DNA of 64,000 nucleotides from Oscillospiraceae bacterium (lineage in GTDB: Bacteria > Bacillota > Clostridia > Oscillospirales > Ruminococcaceae), in contig SFJO01000010.1 in NCBI GenBank assembly GCA_004555865.1, positions 1 to 64,000 of the forward strand, written 5' to 3'. The notes under the pieces are model-generated. The model saw nothing but the letters and a program-made list of their open reading frames with translations. It had not been told where the DNA came from and searched no databases. Positions 53,325 to 62,335 of this stretch are shown here, piece after piece. Within the stretch, counting starts at the first letter, position 1. Every line of letters starts with the position of its first letter. Made by a program: the position numbers and the translations under genes.

Positions 53325-54326
53325 TCAAAGCTCCGCCGGGGCCGCCAGCACCCGCCGGATGCCGATGTCCGCCAGCGCCAGTTTGCCGCACCGCTGGGCC
53401 GCCAGCGCATGGCAGGCCTTCGGCGCGTGGAATGCCACGGTCAGGTCCGCCGGGGCATCGGTGTGGTCGGCCCCGGTGTCCGCCTCCAGCCCGCTGGGCA
53501 GGTCCAGTGCCACGCGCTTGCCCGCGCACCGGCCCAAAAGCCCCTGCACGCCGGGGCGGGCCGGGTCAAAGCGGTAGCCGGTACCGTACAGCCCGTCAAA
53601 ACACAGCTCGGCCCGGCGCAAAAAGTGCTCCTGCTCCTCGGGCAGAGCCTCGCCGGTCAGGTTCAGCACCTCAAGGCCCATCTGCCGGGCAAGGGCCAGA
53701 TTGTGGATGGCGTCCGGGGTCACCGGCTCACCCTCCAGCAGGTAAATGCGCACCGCAAGGCCCGCATTGGCCAGCCAGCGGGCCGCCACAAAGCCGTCGC
53801 CGCCGTTGTTGCCCCGGCCGCACAGCACCGCCGCCGTTCGCGCGGCGGGCCACTGCCCCAGGGCCAGCCGGGCCGCCATGCAGCCCGCATTTTCCATCAT
53901 CTGCCGGTAGGGCAGCCCGGCCGCGTCCGCCCGGCGCTCCAGCTCTTTCATCTGCGCCACCGTCACCGCCTGGGGCGCGGGATACTCCCGCCCCAGGGGC
54001 AGCCCCGGCTGGGCCTTCAGGGCCTCCAGCAGCTGGTCCACCTCCCGGCGGTGCTCCGCCTCGATCTGCACCTGCCCGCCGGGGTAGGTCACCACCAGCA
54101 GCGGCTGGATAAACTCGCCCTGCACGCTGGCCTCCATCATGCGCAGCCACACCCGCTGCACCCAGGGCAGGGGCACATAGCGCCGGGCGGGAATTCCGGG
54201 CAGGTACAGGGCTTTTTCGCCCAGCCGCACCGCGCCGAACGCCTTTGCCCCGGCCAGGTCTTTTTTCAATTCATCCTCCGCCAGCTGTGCCTGGGGGCAC
54301 AACGGGCGCGGCGTAAACAATCCCAT
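53325..54326 (-). CDS. nnrE: NAD(P)H-hydrate epimerase with extra N-terminal region
   Basis: 333 aa. Residues from about 125 form a YjeF_N domain: TVAQMKELERRADAAGLPYRQMMENAG, then CGRGNNGGDGFVAARWL, then the C-terminal LDLPSGLEADTG. It epimerises damaged NAD(P)H hydrates. The usual ADP/ATP-dependent dehydratase domain (NnrD), fused behind YjeF_N in many bacteria, is absent. Instead there are ~110 N-terminal residues (LYLPGIPARRYVPLPWVQRV onward) that I cannot place; they look like a small beta-rich fold. The ATG at 54326 follows GGGAGGAGGACC. Confidence 0.85.
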   Translation of the reverse strand: MGLFTPRPLCPQAQLAEDELKKDLAGAKAFGAVRLGEKALYLPGIPARRYVPLPWVQRVWLRMMEASVQGEFIQPLLVVTYPGGQVQIEAEHRREVDQLLEALKAQPGLPLGREYPAPQAVTVAQMKELERRADAAGLPYRQMMENAGCMAARLALGQWPAARTAAVLCGRGNNGGDGFVAARWLANAGLAVRIYLLEGEPVTPDAIHNLALARQMGLEVLNLTGEALPEEQEHFLRRAELCFDGLYGTGYRFDPARPGVQGLLGRCAGKRVALDLPSGLEADTGADHTDAPADLTVAFHAPKACHALAAQRCGKLALADIGIRRVLAAPAEL

Positions 54327-54523
54327 GGGGTCCTCCTCCCGGCGCAGGCCGCTGCCCGCGCTCATGGTTTCATTGTATCCCAGCGGCGGCCATTGCGCAA
54401 GGCAAAAACGGGTTCTCCCCCCAAAAACAGCCAAACGGGCAGGCCCCGGTTTCCCGGAAGCCTGCCCGTTTCTTAGTCTGCCTGCCCGGTGCGTACAGCA
54501 GACAGAGCCTTTTTATTTTGCCT

Positions 54524-56086
54524 TCAGGCCTTTTCCTCCGGCGGCTTTGCCTCGCCGCCCTTGGCCGGCCCAAGCGCCTGGAACCAGAACACCGTGCCCT
54601 CGCCCAGGGTGCTGTTCACGCCGAAGCGGAACCCATGCCCCTGCAGGATGGCCTTGGTGATGGAGAGCCCCAGCCCGGTGCCCACCTTGCCGGAATCGCT
54701 CCGGCTCCGGTAATACCGGTCAAAGATACGGGGAAGATCCTCCGGCCGGATGCCCGGGCCATGGTCCTCAATTTCCACCCGGCAGCCTCCCTCTTTGAGG
54801 GGAACCGCCCGCAGCAGGAACACTCCGTCCTCGCCGATGTGGTGCATGGCGTTGCCAAGCAGGTTGTGCAGCACCCGCTCCATCATGGCGGGGTCCGCCC
54901 GCACCGGGCAGCGCTCCTCGGTTTCCAGCTTCAGGGTCCAGCCGTTCTGGGCGCACACCGCGTCGTACCGCTCGGCCACCTCTTCGCACAGCTGGGCCAT
55001 GTCAAAGTCCACCAGTTCGGGCTTTTCCGCGCCGCTGCTCACCTTGGAAAGCTCCATCACGCTGTTCACCAGCCCGCTGAGCCGGTCGGTTTCGTCCACA
55101 ATGATGTTCAGCTGCTCGGTGCGCTTCTCCGGTTCGTCGCCGGTCAGATCGCGCACGGTTTCCGCATAGCCCCGGATGAGGGTCAGCGGGGTGCGCAGGT
55201 CATGGCTCACATTGGCCAGCAGCTCCCGCTGCATCTGGGCCGTCTGCTTCACCTCGCCCGCCATGTGGTTGAAGTCCCGCGCCAGCAGGCCGAATTCGTC
55301 CCCCTGGCTCTCGTCCACGTGCACGTCGTAGTTGCCCCGGGCAATCTGCCGGGCCGCATCCGAGAGCTGAACCAGCGGCCGGGTGATCCACCGGCTGAGC
55401 AGCCACGCCGCCAGCAGGCAGAAGGCCAGAAGCCCCAGTGCCACCATGGGCAGCAGCTTGCCCAGCACGGCGTCCGCCTCGCCCACCCGGGCCAGGCTGG
55501 CCGAAACCAGAATGGCATACTGCCCGCCGGCAGCCGTGCGGCCCACCACCATCTGCTGGGTGCCGCTCTCGGTCTCCAGAATTTTATACAGGCTGCCCTT
55601 TTCAAAGGCGTACTGCCGCAGGGCAATGGCCGTGGAGGTGTCCCAGGTGGAGGTGCTGCCCTGGCCGAACTTGATGCCGTCTCCCTCGTGAATGAGGCAG
55701 GGGTGCAGGTTTTCCACCTGATTGATGCAGCGCAGGGTCTGGTCCGAGATGTCCACGCAGCTCTCGCTCAGGTTCACCTGCCCGTTGCTGATGCTCTCGT
55801 TCACCCTGGCCCAGAAGTCCGGGTTCAGCGTCAGGCCGAACATATCCCGCTGGGAGATGACCGTGCCGTCCTCGGCGGCCTGGTCGAACTGGCCGGCCAG
55901 CACCTCCAGCTTGTTCTCCAGCTTTTCGTGAATGAAGGCGTTGTACTGGGGCTGAAGCAGCCGTTCCAGGCAGGTCCACACCAGCATCAGGGTGGCCAGG
56001 CACACCAGGAACAGGGTAATGAACAGTTTATAGCGCAGGGTCAGTGCCCGCTTTTTGCCCTTGCGGGCCGGTTTTGTCTCACTCAT
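54524..56086 (-). CDS. Two-component sensor histidine kinase
   Basis: 520 aa. Membrane helix 1 (about 20-40), an extracellular sensor domain of ~170 residues, helix 2 (about 212-233), a HAMP linker (ITRPLVQLSDAARQIARGNYDV), HisKA with phospho-accepting His295 in NVSHDLRTPLTLIRGYAE, and HATPase motifs IEDHGPGI and GTGLGLSI. The start ATGA overlaps the end of the response-regulator gene, so both are coupled. Signal unknown; the C-terminal tail is short and Pro/Lys-rich. Confidence 0.96.
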   Translation of the reverse strand: MSETKPARKGKKRALTLRYKLFITLFLVCLATLMLVWTCLERLLQPQYNAFIHEKLENKLEVLAGQFDQAAEDGTVISQRDMFGLTLNPDFWARVNESISNGQVNLSESCVDISDQTLRCINQVENLHPCLIHEGDGIKFGQGSTSTWDTSTAIALRQYAFEKGSLYKILETESGTQQMVVGRTAAGGQYAILVSASLARVGEADAVLGKLLPMVALGLLAFCLLAAWLLSRWITRPLVQLSDAARQIARGNYDVHVDESQGDEFGLLARDFNHMAGEVKQTAQMQRELLANVSHDLRTPLTLIRGYAETVRDLTGDEPEKRTEQLNIIVDETDRLSGLVNSVMELSKVSSGAEKPELVDFDMAQLCEEVAERYDAVCAQNGWTLKLETEERCPVRADPAMMERVLHNLLGNAMHHIGEDGVFLLRAVPLKEGGCRVEIEDHGPGIRPEDLPRIFDRYYRSRSDSGKVGTGLGLSITKAILQGHGFRFGVNSTLGEGTVFWFQALGPAKGGEAKPPEEKA

Positions 56087-56769
56087 TTTGCAGCATCCGG
56101 GTCAAATTTGTAGCCGATGCCCCACACCGTTACGATGTAGCCCCGGCAGCTGCCCAGATGGCTGCGCAGCATCTTCACGTGGGTATCCACGGTGCGGTCC
56201 TCGCCGTAGTAGTCGTAGTTCCACACCTTCTGCAGGATTTTTTCCCGGCTGAGGGCCATGCCCTTGTTGCCGGCCAGAAACACCAGCAGGTCAAACTCCT
56301 TGGGGGTCAGGCTGGTCTCCTTGCCGTCCACCTTCACGCTGTGGCTGGCCACGTCGATGGTCAGCGCGCCGAAGCGGTACACCTCGGTGTCCTCCGGCTC
56401 TTTGGGCATGGTGCGGGCCAGCACGGCCTTCACCCGGGCCACCAGCTCCCGCGGGCTGAAGGGCTTCACCACGTAATCGTCCGCGCCGCTTTCCAGCCCG
56501 GCCAGCTTGTCGTATTCCTCGCCGCGGGCCGTCAGCATGATCACCGGGGTGGTCATTTTGCGGCTGCGCATCTCCCGCAGGCAGGTCATGCCGTCCATAA
56601 AGGGCATCATCACATCCAGGATCACCAGGTCGATGCCGCCCACCATCAGCTTGGCCAGCGCGGAGCTGCCGTCGGTGGCCTCGTCGCACTCATAGCCTGC
56701 ATGCTGCAAATGCTCCCGGATCAGTTCCCGGATGCGGGGTTCGTCGTCCACAATCAAGATTTTAGCCAT
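56083..56769 (-). CDS. OmpR/PhoB-family response regulator
   Basis: 228 aa. The receiver domain has acidic DDE (8-10), phospho-acceptor Asp52 in VILDVMMPFMDG and Lys in VVKPFSPRELVARV. The winged-helix output domain (about 130-225) includes LTPKEFDLLVFLAGNKGMALSREKIL and RTVDTHVKMLRSHLG. Partner of the histidine kinase that follows with a 4-nt overlap. A TATAAT box on the minus strand near 56955 may be the promoter. Confidence 0.97.
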   Translation of the reverse strand: MAKILIVDDEPRIRELIREHLQHAGYECDEATDGSSALAKLMVGGIDLVILDVMMPFMDGMTCLREMRSRKMTTPVIMLTARGEEYDKLAGLESGADDYVVKPFSPRELVARVKAVLARTMPKEPEDTEVYRFGALTIDVASHSVKVDGKETSLTPKEFDLLVFLAGNKGMALSREKILQKVWNYDYYGEDRTVDTHVKMLRSHLGSCRGYIVTVWGIGYKFDPDAAK

Positions 56770-57021
56770 GTGAAAATCCCTCCCGAATCGTCTGCCAGCG
56801 CCGTGGCCGCACTGCGGCCCACAGGGCGGGCAAACCCGCCGGGCGCCCGGCTGTATTTCTGCGGGGCAAACGCTGCCAGGCCCTGGCCCCGCTGCTTCGT
56901 ATGGCTCGTCTCCTCCGGGCAGGGCTTGGCCCGCCCGGAAGTTATTCTCATTATAATAGCACGGGCTGCTTTGCGCATGTGCAAAATGTGAAAAAATTCA
57001 AAATTCTTTATGGAATGCGCC

Positions 57022-57080
57022 AAAACGCAAAAGCGCACCGGAAGTCCCGCCAGCGGGGCTTCCGGTGCGCTTGAGTTTTT
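57022..57080. terminator. Terminator after putP
   Basis: AAGCGCACCGGAAG (57031-57044) pairs with CTTCCGGTGCGCTT (57059-57072). T-rich on both strands (TTTTGCGTTTT for the minus strand). Confidence 0.85.
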
Positions 57081-57098
57081 ATGGGGTTTTGCAATGGG

Positions 57099-58637
57099 TC
57101 ACTGCTTTACCGCGGCCTGCACGTCTGCAAATTCCTGCTCGATCTGCTCGGTGGGCTGCGCGGTCAGCAGGCTGACCGCCACCAGCACGGCCACGTTCAC
57201 CAAAAAGGCGGGCAGCAGCTCGTAGATGTTCCAGATGCCGCCCATGGGCCGCACCAGATACTTCCACACAAACACGGTCACGCCGCCGGCCACCATGCCG
57301 GCCAGCACGCCGCTGCGGTTGCTGCGCTTCCAGAACAGCGCCGCCAGCACCACCGGGCCGAAGGTGGAGCCGAAGCCCGCCCAGGCGAAGGACACGATGC
57401 CGAACACGCTGCTGTTGGGGTCACGGGCAATGAACACCGCGATGACGCTGATGACCACCAGCGTGCTGCGGGCCACCGTCAGGCTGCCCTTGCTGCTCAG
57501 CTTCACGCCGAAGAAATCCTGCACCAGATTCTGGGACACGCTGGAAGAGGCCGCCAGAAGCTGACTGTCCGCCGTGGACATGGTGGCCGCCAAAATGCCC
57601 GCCAGGATAACGCCTGCGATCAGCGCCGGCAGCGGGCCGAACTGGCTCAGCAGGGTGGCAATGCGCACAATGATGGTCTCGCTGGCGCTGCCCTCCAGCG
57701 CGGCCACGGCGCCAACTTTGGTCATACCGTTGCCCACCACGCCGATGAACACCGCCACTGCCATGGAGATGACCACCCACATCGTGGCGATGCGGCGGCT
57801 CACCTTCAGCTTGTTTTCGTCCTCAATGGCCATAAAGCGCAGCAGAATGTGGGGCATACCGAAGTAGCCCAGGCCCCAGGCCAGGGTGGAAAAAATGGTG
57901 ATCGCGCCGTAGGGCGAAGCCGCGTTGGCCGCCGCGTCGTGGGTGGCGGTCATGGCCAGATACCCGGGCATGGCCTGGGCGTTGGCCAGAACCGCATCCA
58001 GCCCGCCGGCCTGCTGCACGCCGAAGCACAGCACCACCACCAGCGCAATGGTCATCACGATGCTCTGGATCAGGTCGGTGACCGACGCCGCCAGAAAGCC
58101 GCCCATGGCCGTGTACACCACGATGACCAGAGCGCACACGATCATGGTGGGCAGGTAATCCAGCCCCAGCAGGCTGGTGAACAGCTTGCCGCAGGCCGCA
58201 AAGCCGGAGGCGGTATAAGGCACAAAGAACACCACAATCACCACGGCCGCAATGCAGCTGAGCAGGTTTTTGTCGTCATGATACCGCTTGGAAAGGAATT
58301 CGGGCACGGTAATGGCCCCCAGCCGGTGGCTGTACACGCGGATGCGCTTGGCCACCACCAGCCAGTTGATGTAGGTGCCCACCGCCAGGCCGATGGCCGT
58401 CCAGGAGGCATCGCAGATGCCGCTCAGGTAAGCCACACCGGGCAGGCCCATCAGCAGCCAGCTGGACATATCGCTGGCCTCGGCGCTCATGGCCGTGACC
58501 AGCGGGCCGAGCTTGCGCCCGCCCAGATAAAAGTCGTCTACCGTGCTGTTCTTTTTGGAGTAGTAGATGCCCACCCCCAACATGAGCAGCAGGTAGGCCA
58601 CGATGGCCCCCAGAATAAGTAACATACCCAAGTCCAT
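57099..58637 (-). CDS. putP: Sodium/proline symporter
   Basis: 512 aa with about 13 membrane helices. Sodium:solute symporter signatures: DDFYLGGRKLGPLVTAMSAEASDMSSWLLMGLPG near the N-terminus (split here by the Ser-rich sodium site), FVPYTASGF, WGLGYFGMPHILLRFMA and ATMSTADSQLLAASSS. It takes up proline with Na+. The ATG at 58637 follows AAGGAG at 13 nt. Alone on its transcript; possible TTTCAA-17-TATACT promoter near 58776. Confidence 0.92.
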   Translation of the reverse strand: MDLGMLLILGAIVAYLLLMLGVGIYYSKKNSTVDDFYLGGRKLGPLVTAMSAEASDMSSWLLMGLPGVAYLSGICDASWTAIGLAVGTYINWLVVAKRIRVYSHRLGAITVPEFLSKRYHDDKNLLSCIAAVVIVVFFVPYTASGFAACGKLFTSLLGLDYLPTMIVCALVIVVYTAMGGFLAASVTDLIQSIVMTIALVVVLCFGVQQAGGLDAVLANAQAMPGYLAMTATHDAAANAASPYGAITIFSTLAWGLGYFGMPHILLRFMAIEDENKLKVSRRIATMWVVISMAVAVFIGVVGNGMTKVGAVAALEGSASETIIVRIATLLSQFGPLPALIAGVILAGILAATMSTADSQLLAASSSVSQNLVQDFFGVKLSSKGSLTVARSTLVVISVIAVFIARDPNSSVFGIVSFAWAGFGSTFGPVVLAALFWKRSNRSGVLAGMVAGGVTVFVWKYLVRPMGGIWNIYELLPAFLVNVAVLVAVSLLTAQPTEQIEQEFADVQAAVKQ

Positions 58638-58841
58638 TGTAATTCGATTCGCTCCTTCCCGGGCGGGCCATGCCAAACGTGCGGCCCGCCTTGTCACCGC
58701 CGGGGTCTGCCCCGGCTTCCCCCTCTTTTCCCGGTGCGGTGCAGCGATACACCGCGCCCAAAAGAGAAACTATTAGAGTAGTATAACATACATATGGCGG
58801 TTTTGAAAATACACATTTGCGCCAAAAATGAATTTTTCAGC

Positions 58842-58873
58842 AAAAAAGGCCCCCTCCTGCGAGGGAGCCTTGC
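58842..58873 (-). terminator. Terminator after asnA
   Basis: AAGGCTCCCTC-type arm pairs with GAGGGGGCCTT over a 4-nt loop, followed by T6 on the minus strand. Confidence 0.88.
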
Positions 58874-58877
58874 GCGA

Positions 58878-59894
58878 TTACAGCAGTGGCACGCCCGCCT
58901 TGGCGCAGGCGGCACGGGTGTCGGCGTCCCACACGCTGCTCTGCACCTGGCCGATGTGGGCACAACCCAGCAGCAGCAGGCACAGGCGGCTCTGGCCAAT
59001 GCCGCCGCCCATGGTCAGGGGCAGCTCACCCGCCAGCAGCGCCTTGTGGAAGGGCAGGCTGCGGCGGTCGTCACAGCCCGCGATGGTCAGCTGCCGGTCC
59101 AGGCTTTCGGGGCTGACCCGGATGCCCATGCTGGACAGCTCCACCGCGCAGTTCAGCACGGGGTCCCAGCACAGCAGGTCGCCGTTCAGCGCCCAGTCGT
59201 CGTAGTCGGGCGCGCGGCCATCGTGGGGCTTGCCGCTGGCCAGCGCCCCGCCGATGCCCATGAGGAACACCGTGCCCGCCTCTTTGGCGATGGCGTTCTC
59301 CCGCTCCTTGGGAGTGTAGTCGGGCCAGCGGTCCTCCAGCTCCTGCGCGGTCACAAAGGTCACCTGATCCAGCCGGCCCAGGCGACTGGCGGACAGCTCC
59401 GGGAACACCGCCATCAGGGTGCGGCGGGTGCTCTCCACCGCACCGGCAATGCGCACCACGGTGTCCTTCAAAAAGTCGGTGCTGCGCTGCTCCGCGGTGA
59501 TGATCTTCTCCCAGTCCCACTGGTCCACATAGATGGAGTGCAGGTTGTCCAGGTCCTCATCCCGCCGGATGGCGTTCATGTCCGCCACCAGGCCCTCACC
59601 CGCCGAGAAGCCGTAGTCCCGCAGGGCCAGCCGCTTCCACTTGGCCAGCGAGTGCACCACCTGGATCTCCCCGCCGCCTTCCTTCATGGTGAAGGACACC
59701 GGCCGCTCCACGCCGTTCAGGTTGTCGTTCAGGCCGCTGGCCGCCTCCACAAACAGCGGAGCGGACACCCGCCGCAGGTTCAGCGCCCCGCTGAGCGCGT
59801 CCTCAAACAGGCGTTTGGTCAGGCCGATGGCCTTTTGGGTATCGTACAGCCCAAGCAGGGGCTGGTACCCCTGGGGAATGGTCGTATGGCTCAT
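58878..59894 (-). CDS. asnA: Aspartate--ammonia ligase
   Basis: 338 aa. It makes asparagine from aspartate, ammonia and ATP; the fold is that of class II tRNA synthetases. Motifs: PLFVEAASGLNDNLNGVERPV, VVHSLAKWKRLAL, IYVDQWDWEK and the C-terminal TMGGGIGQSRLCLLLL (motif 3 Arg). The ATG at 59894 is preceded by AAGGAGTACTTACC. The 450-nt gap upstream shows only a TATACT box near 59978 and AT-rich sequence before tRNA-Arg; no T-box seen. Confidence 0.97.
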   Translation of the reverse strand: MSHTTIPQGYQPLLGLYDTQKAIGLTKRLFEDALSGALNLRRVSAPLFVEAASGLNDNLNGVERPVSFTMKEGGGEIQVVHSLAKWKRLALRDYGFSAGEGLVADMNAIRRDEDLDNLHSIYVDQWDWEKIITAEQRSTDFLKDTVVRIAGAVESTRRTLMAVFPELSASRLGRLDQVTFVTAQELEDRWPDYTPKERENAIAKEAGTVFLMGIGGALASGKPHDGRAPDYDDWALNGDLLCWDPVLNCAVELSSMGIRVSPESLDRQLTIAGCDDRRSLPFHKALLAGELPLTMGGGIGQSRLCLLLLGCAHIGQVQSSVWDADTRAACAKAGVPLL

Positions 59895-60304
59895 GGTAAG
59901 TACTCCTTATTTCTTCTTGTATTCCGGGCTGTCCCGGGCATTCTGCAGGCCGCCGCCCGCTTCTTTTTCCAATAAACGTATCTAGTATAGCATATTCTGC
60001 TCTTCAGGTCACGGGTTTGAGCGGCGCGCAGCAAATTTGACCCCGGTTTCCGTCCGCTCGCCGGGGCGCACGGGGCAGCTGCGCCATGTTTGGCCCGCCG
60101 CGGGCCTTCTGCCGTTCTTCGGCCGCATGGATTTTTCACTGTTTTGCATGGACTTTTTCTTCTTTTGCGGTTTTTCGGGTGAAATTCAGCCCGATTTTCA
60201 CCGGGTTCCGTCAAAAAATCGCAAAATATATTTCATTTTTTATTTCGTTTTATCGCCTATTTTAAGGTTTTTGCAATTTTCTCAAAAAAGTTTTTCAAAA
60301 AGTG

Positions 60305-60333
60305 TTGACTTTCCTGCCACCCGGTGCTATAAT
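60305..60333 (+). promoter_or_regulatory. Promoter of tRNA-Arg
   Basis: TTGACT (60305-60310), 17 nt, TATAAT (60328-60333), 12 nt before the mature tRNA. Confidence 0.9.
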
Positions 60334-60345
60334 ACATCATGTTCC

Positions 60346-60422
60346 GCGTTGGTAGCTCAGCTGGATAGAGTGTCTGACTACGAATCAGAAGGTCGGGGGT
60401 TCGAGTCCCTTCCAGCGCACCA
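60346..60422 (+). tRNA. tRNA-Arg (anticodon ACG)
   Basis: 77 nt with encoded CCA. Acceptor GCGTTGG pairs with CCAGCGC (one G-U). Anticodon stem TCTGA/TCAGA with loop CTACGAA gives ACG, whose A34 is normally deaminated to inosine to read CGU/CGC/CGA. T-loop GGTTCGAGTCC is present. Confidence 0.96.
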
Positions 60423-60456
60423 AGGTCACTTGCGAAAGCAAGTGACCTTTTTTGTT
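60423..60456 (+). terminator. Terminator after tRNA-Arg
   Basis: AAGGTCACTTGC-GAAA-GCAAGTGACCTT followed by T4. It begins at the tRNA's last base. Confidence 0.92.
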
Positions 60457-60635
60457 TTATACGCGCAGAGAAGCAGGCGCACAGCACACGAATCACTGCT
60501 TCATTCAACATTGAATCCACCTCCGTTTTTTTGAACCCGTACAGATGCCTGTTCCGATTGGTTGATGATTCAATGGTAACCGTTTCGCTTTCGGTTCGGA
60601 AGATATCCGCAAATTGATAAGCAGCTATTAAATTC

Positions 60636-60677
60636 AAAAGCGGCGCCGCTCCCCATCGGGAACCGCGCCGCTTTTTT
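60636..60677. terminator. Bidirectional terminator after the ferredoxin gene
   Basis: AAAAGCGGCGC (60636-60646) pairs with GCGCCGCTTTT (60665-60675), with TCCC/GGGA inside. T4 on the minus strand, T6 on the plus strand. Confidence 0.75.
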
Positions 60678-60692
60678 GTGCCGTTTTCGGGG

Positions 60693-60872
60693 TTACTCCA
60701 GCCGGATGACCGACACCGGGCAGCTGTCCGCCGCATCGGCGGCGGCGCTTTCCAGCCCGGTAGGCACCGGCCCGCCCCGGGCCAGCCCATCCTCCATCCG
60801 AAACACCTCCGGGCACACCCCCGTGCACAGGGTGCAGCCGATGCACCCCTCCCGGTCCACAATGGCAACCAT
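60693..60872 (-). CDS. Small 4Fe-4S ferredoxin
   Basis: 59 aa beginning MVAIVDREGC. Cysteines at 10, 13 and 16 (C-x2-C-x2-C), a C20-P and a late C51-P (DSCPVSVI) fit a single-cluster [4Fe-4S] ferredoxin with ligands C10, C13, C16 and C51; C20 may be a disulfide partner or spare. Low-potential electron carrier for anaerobic metabolism. The ATG at 60872 follows AAAGGAGG by 8 nt. Stand-alone gene ending at a terminator. Confidence 0.92.
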   Translation of the reverse strand: MVAIVDREGCIGCTLCTGVCPEVFRMEDGLARGGPVPTGLESAAADAADSCPVSVIRLE

Positions 60873-61112
60873 ACCAAGCGCCTCCTTTTGGTTTTGGAAA
60901 CAGTGTGGCCGAAAACGGCAAAATTATGCGCAAAATAGAGATGCATTCGCACCGTCGGTATGCTATACTAAAACCAAATACACCACCGCAGAGGTATGTA
61001 GTATAAAAACAGAAGAGGAACGGGGCTGTGGGCAGCCGCCTTCGGCCCCATTGACGCTGAGCGGTGCGGGCTGCCCTGCGGCACCCGCCCCTCCGCACAA
61101 AGGAGGGCACCC

Positions 61113-61688
61113 ATGGAATTTGTCTTGATTCGGCACGGCGACCCGGATTATTCCGCCTGCGTGCGGGGCGGCATCAACGGGCAGGGGTTTGGTCTGGTGC
61201 CCCTCAGTGAAAAGGGCTTGCAGCAGGCCCGCCAGGTGGCCGCCCACCCGGCGCTGGCCGGGGCGCAGCTGGTGCTCTCCTCCCCCTACACCCGCGCATT
61301 GCAGACCGCCGCGGAGATCGTGCGGGCAACCGGCCTGCCTTTGGCCGTGGAGTCGGATCTGCATGAGCTGATGGCCGACCGCAGCGGCGCCCCCCACACC
61401 CGGGAGGAAATGAAGCAGCTGCACCAGGAATTTCTGGCCTGCCGGGGCCGCTGGCCCGAGGGCGATGAGCGCCCGTGGGAAACGGTGGATCAGCTGACCG
61501 ATCGGGTAACCGGTGTGCTCAGCCGCTACCTTACCTACGACAAGGTGATTGTGGTCACCCACGGCGGGGTCATCCGCCGCTTTGTGAAGGATCAGCGCAT
61601 CGCCTACTGCACGCCCTATGTGGTGCCTATGGAGGGCAAGGTGGAGTGCCGGGGCTGGATCGACGTACCCGAGGATATTTCGCAGTGA
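61113..61688 (+). CDS. Histidine phosphatase family protein
   Basis: 191 aa. The N-terminal LIRHGDPDY holds the phospho-accepting His8 (RHG motif); a second His lies in VVTHGGVIRRF near 150. Family members include phosphoglycerate mutases and broad phosphatases; the SSPYTRALQTA element is conserved. Substrate unknown. AAAGGAGGG precedes the ATG at 61113. Confidence 0.92.
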   Translation: MEFVLIRHGDPDYSACVRGGINGQGFGLVPLSEKGLQQARQVAAHPALAGAQLVLSSPYTRALQTAAEIVRATGLPLAVESDLHELMADRSGAPHTREEMKQLHQEFLACRGRWPEGDERPWETVDQLTDRVTGVLSRYLTYDKVIVVTHGGVIRRFVKDQRIAYCTPYVVPMEGKVECRGWIDVPEDISQ

Positions 61689-61715
61689 ATCTGCCCTTCT
61701 TTATAAAGCTTACAA

Positions 61716-61758
61716 AAAGAAACAGCCGGGCCGTTTCCACGGCCCGGCTGCTTGTTTG
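61716..61758. terminator. Terminator between the phosphatase and rhodanese genes
   Basis: CAGCCGGGCCG (61723-61733) pairs with CGGCCCGGCTG (61740-61750); followed by CTTGTTTG, and T-rich on the other strand too. Confidence 0.75.
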
Positions 61759-61780
61759 TGCAAACGCGGATGCAAAAGGC

Positions 61781-62089
61781 TCACTCCACCTCATAAGGCC
61801 AGGTGGTCAGGCCGCCCAGATTGTACAGGTTGGTATAGCCCAGTGCCTCCAGCTTTTCACAGGCGGCGGTGCTGCGCACCCCGCTGCGGCAATACACATA
61901 GGTCAGCGCGTTTTTATCCGGCAGCACCCGCGCGGCGCTTTCGGCGTTGATGTCGTCCAGCGGCAGCAGCAGCGAGCCGGGAATGCGCTGCAGCTCGTGC
62001 TCATCCGGCTGGCGCACGTCCACCACCAGCGCCTCGCCCGCGTCCATCTTCTGGATGGCCTGAGCCGGGTCAATGTGCGGTACACTCAT
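61781..62089 (-). CDS. Rhodanese-like domain protein
   Basis: 102 aa, a single rhodanese domain. VVDVRQPDEHELQRIPGSLLLPL opens it, and the active-site loop YCRSGVRS carries Cys67, so it is probably a persulfide carrier (sulfurtransferase). The ATG at 62089 follows GGAAAGGAGC. Convergent with the histidine phosphatase gene. Confidence 0.92.
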   Translation of the reverse strand: MSVPHIDPAQAIQKMDAGEALVVDVRQPDEHELQRIPGSLLLPLDDINAESAARVLPDKNALTYVYCRSGVRSTAACEKLEALGYTNLYNLGGLTTWPYEVE

Positions 62090-62335
62090 GAGAGATGCTC
62101 CTTTCCGGGGAAATGCCGGGCAGTTCGTCTGCCCCGGGCCGCCCCATTCTATGCAGGGCGGCCCCGCTCCTGTGCGGAGGGCCACCTTATTGTAGCTGTT
62201 TTTCTGCCCCGGCGCAAGGGCCGGGATGCTCCGGTGCAAAAAAGCAAAAAGCCGGGCGAGCCTTTCCGCCGCAGGGCAGCGGGAGAACCCGTCCGGTTTT
62301 CTTTTTCATTCGCCTCGCAGAAACGGTTCCGGCGC

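Noticed and set aside
59895..60300. T-box upstream of asnA (also considered before argS and hisS)
   Set aside because: No specifier stem or the conserved T-box antiterminator sequence could be found.
60257..60512. Minus-strand frame with a good-looking SD that runs across tRNA-Arg
   Set aside because: It reads the reverse complement of the tRNA and its terminator (the familiar GTRTPDLLIRS peptide that appears in many mis-annotated genomes).
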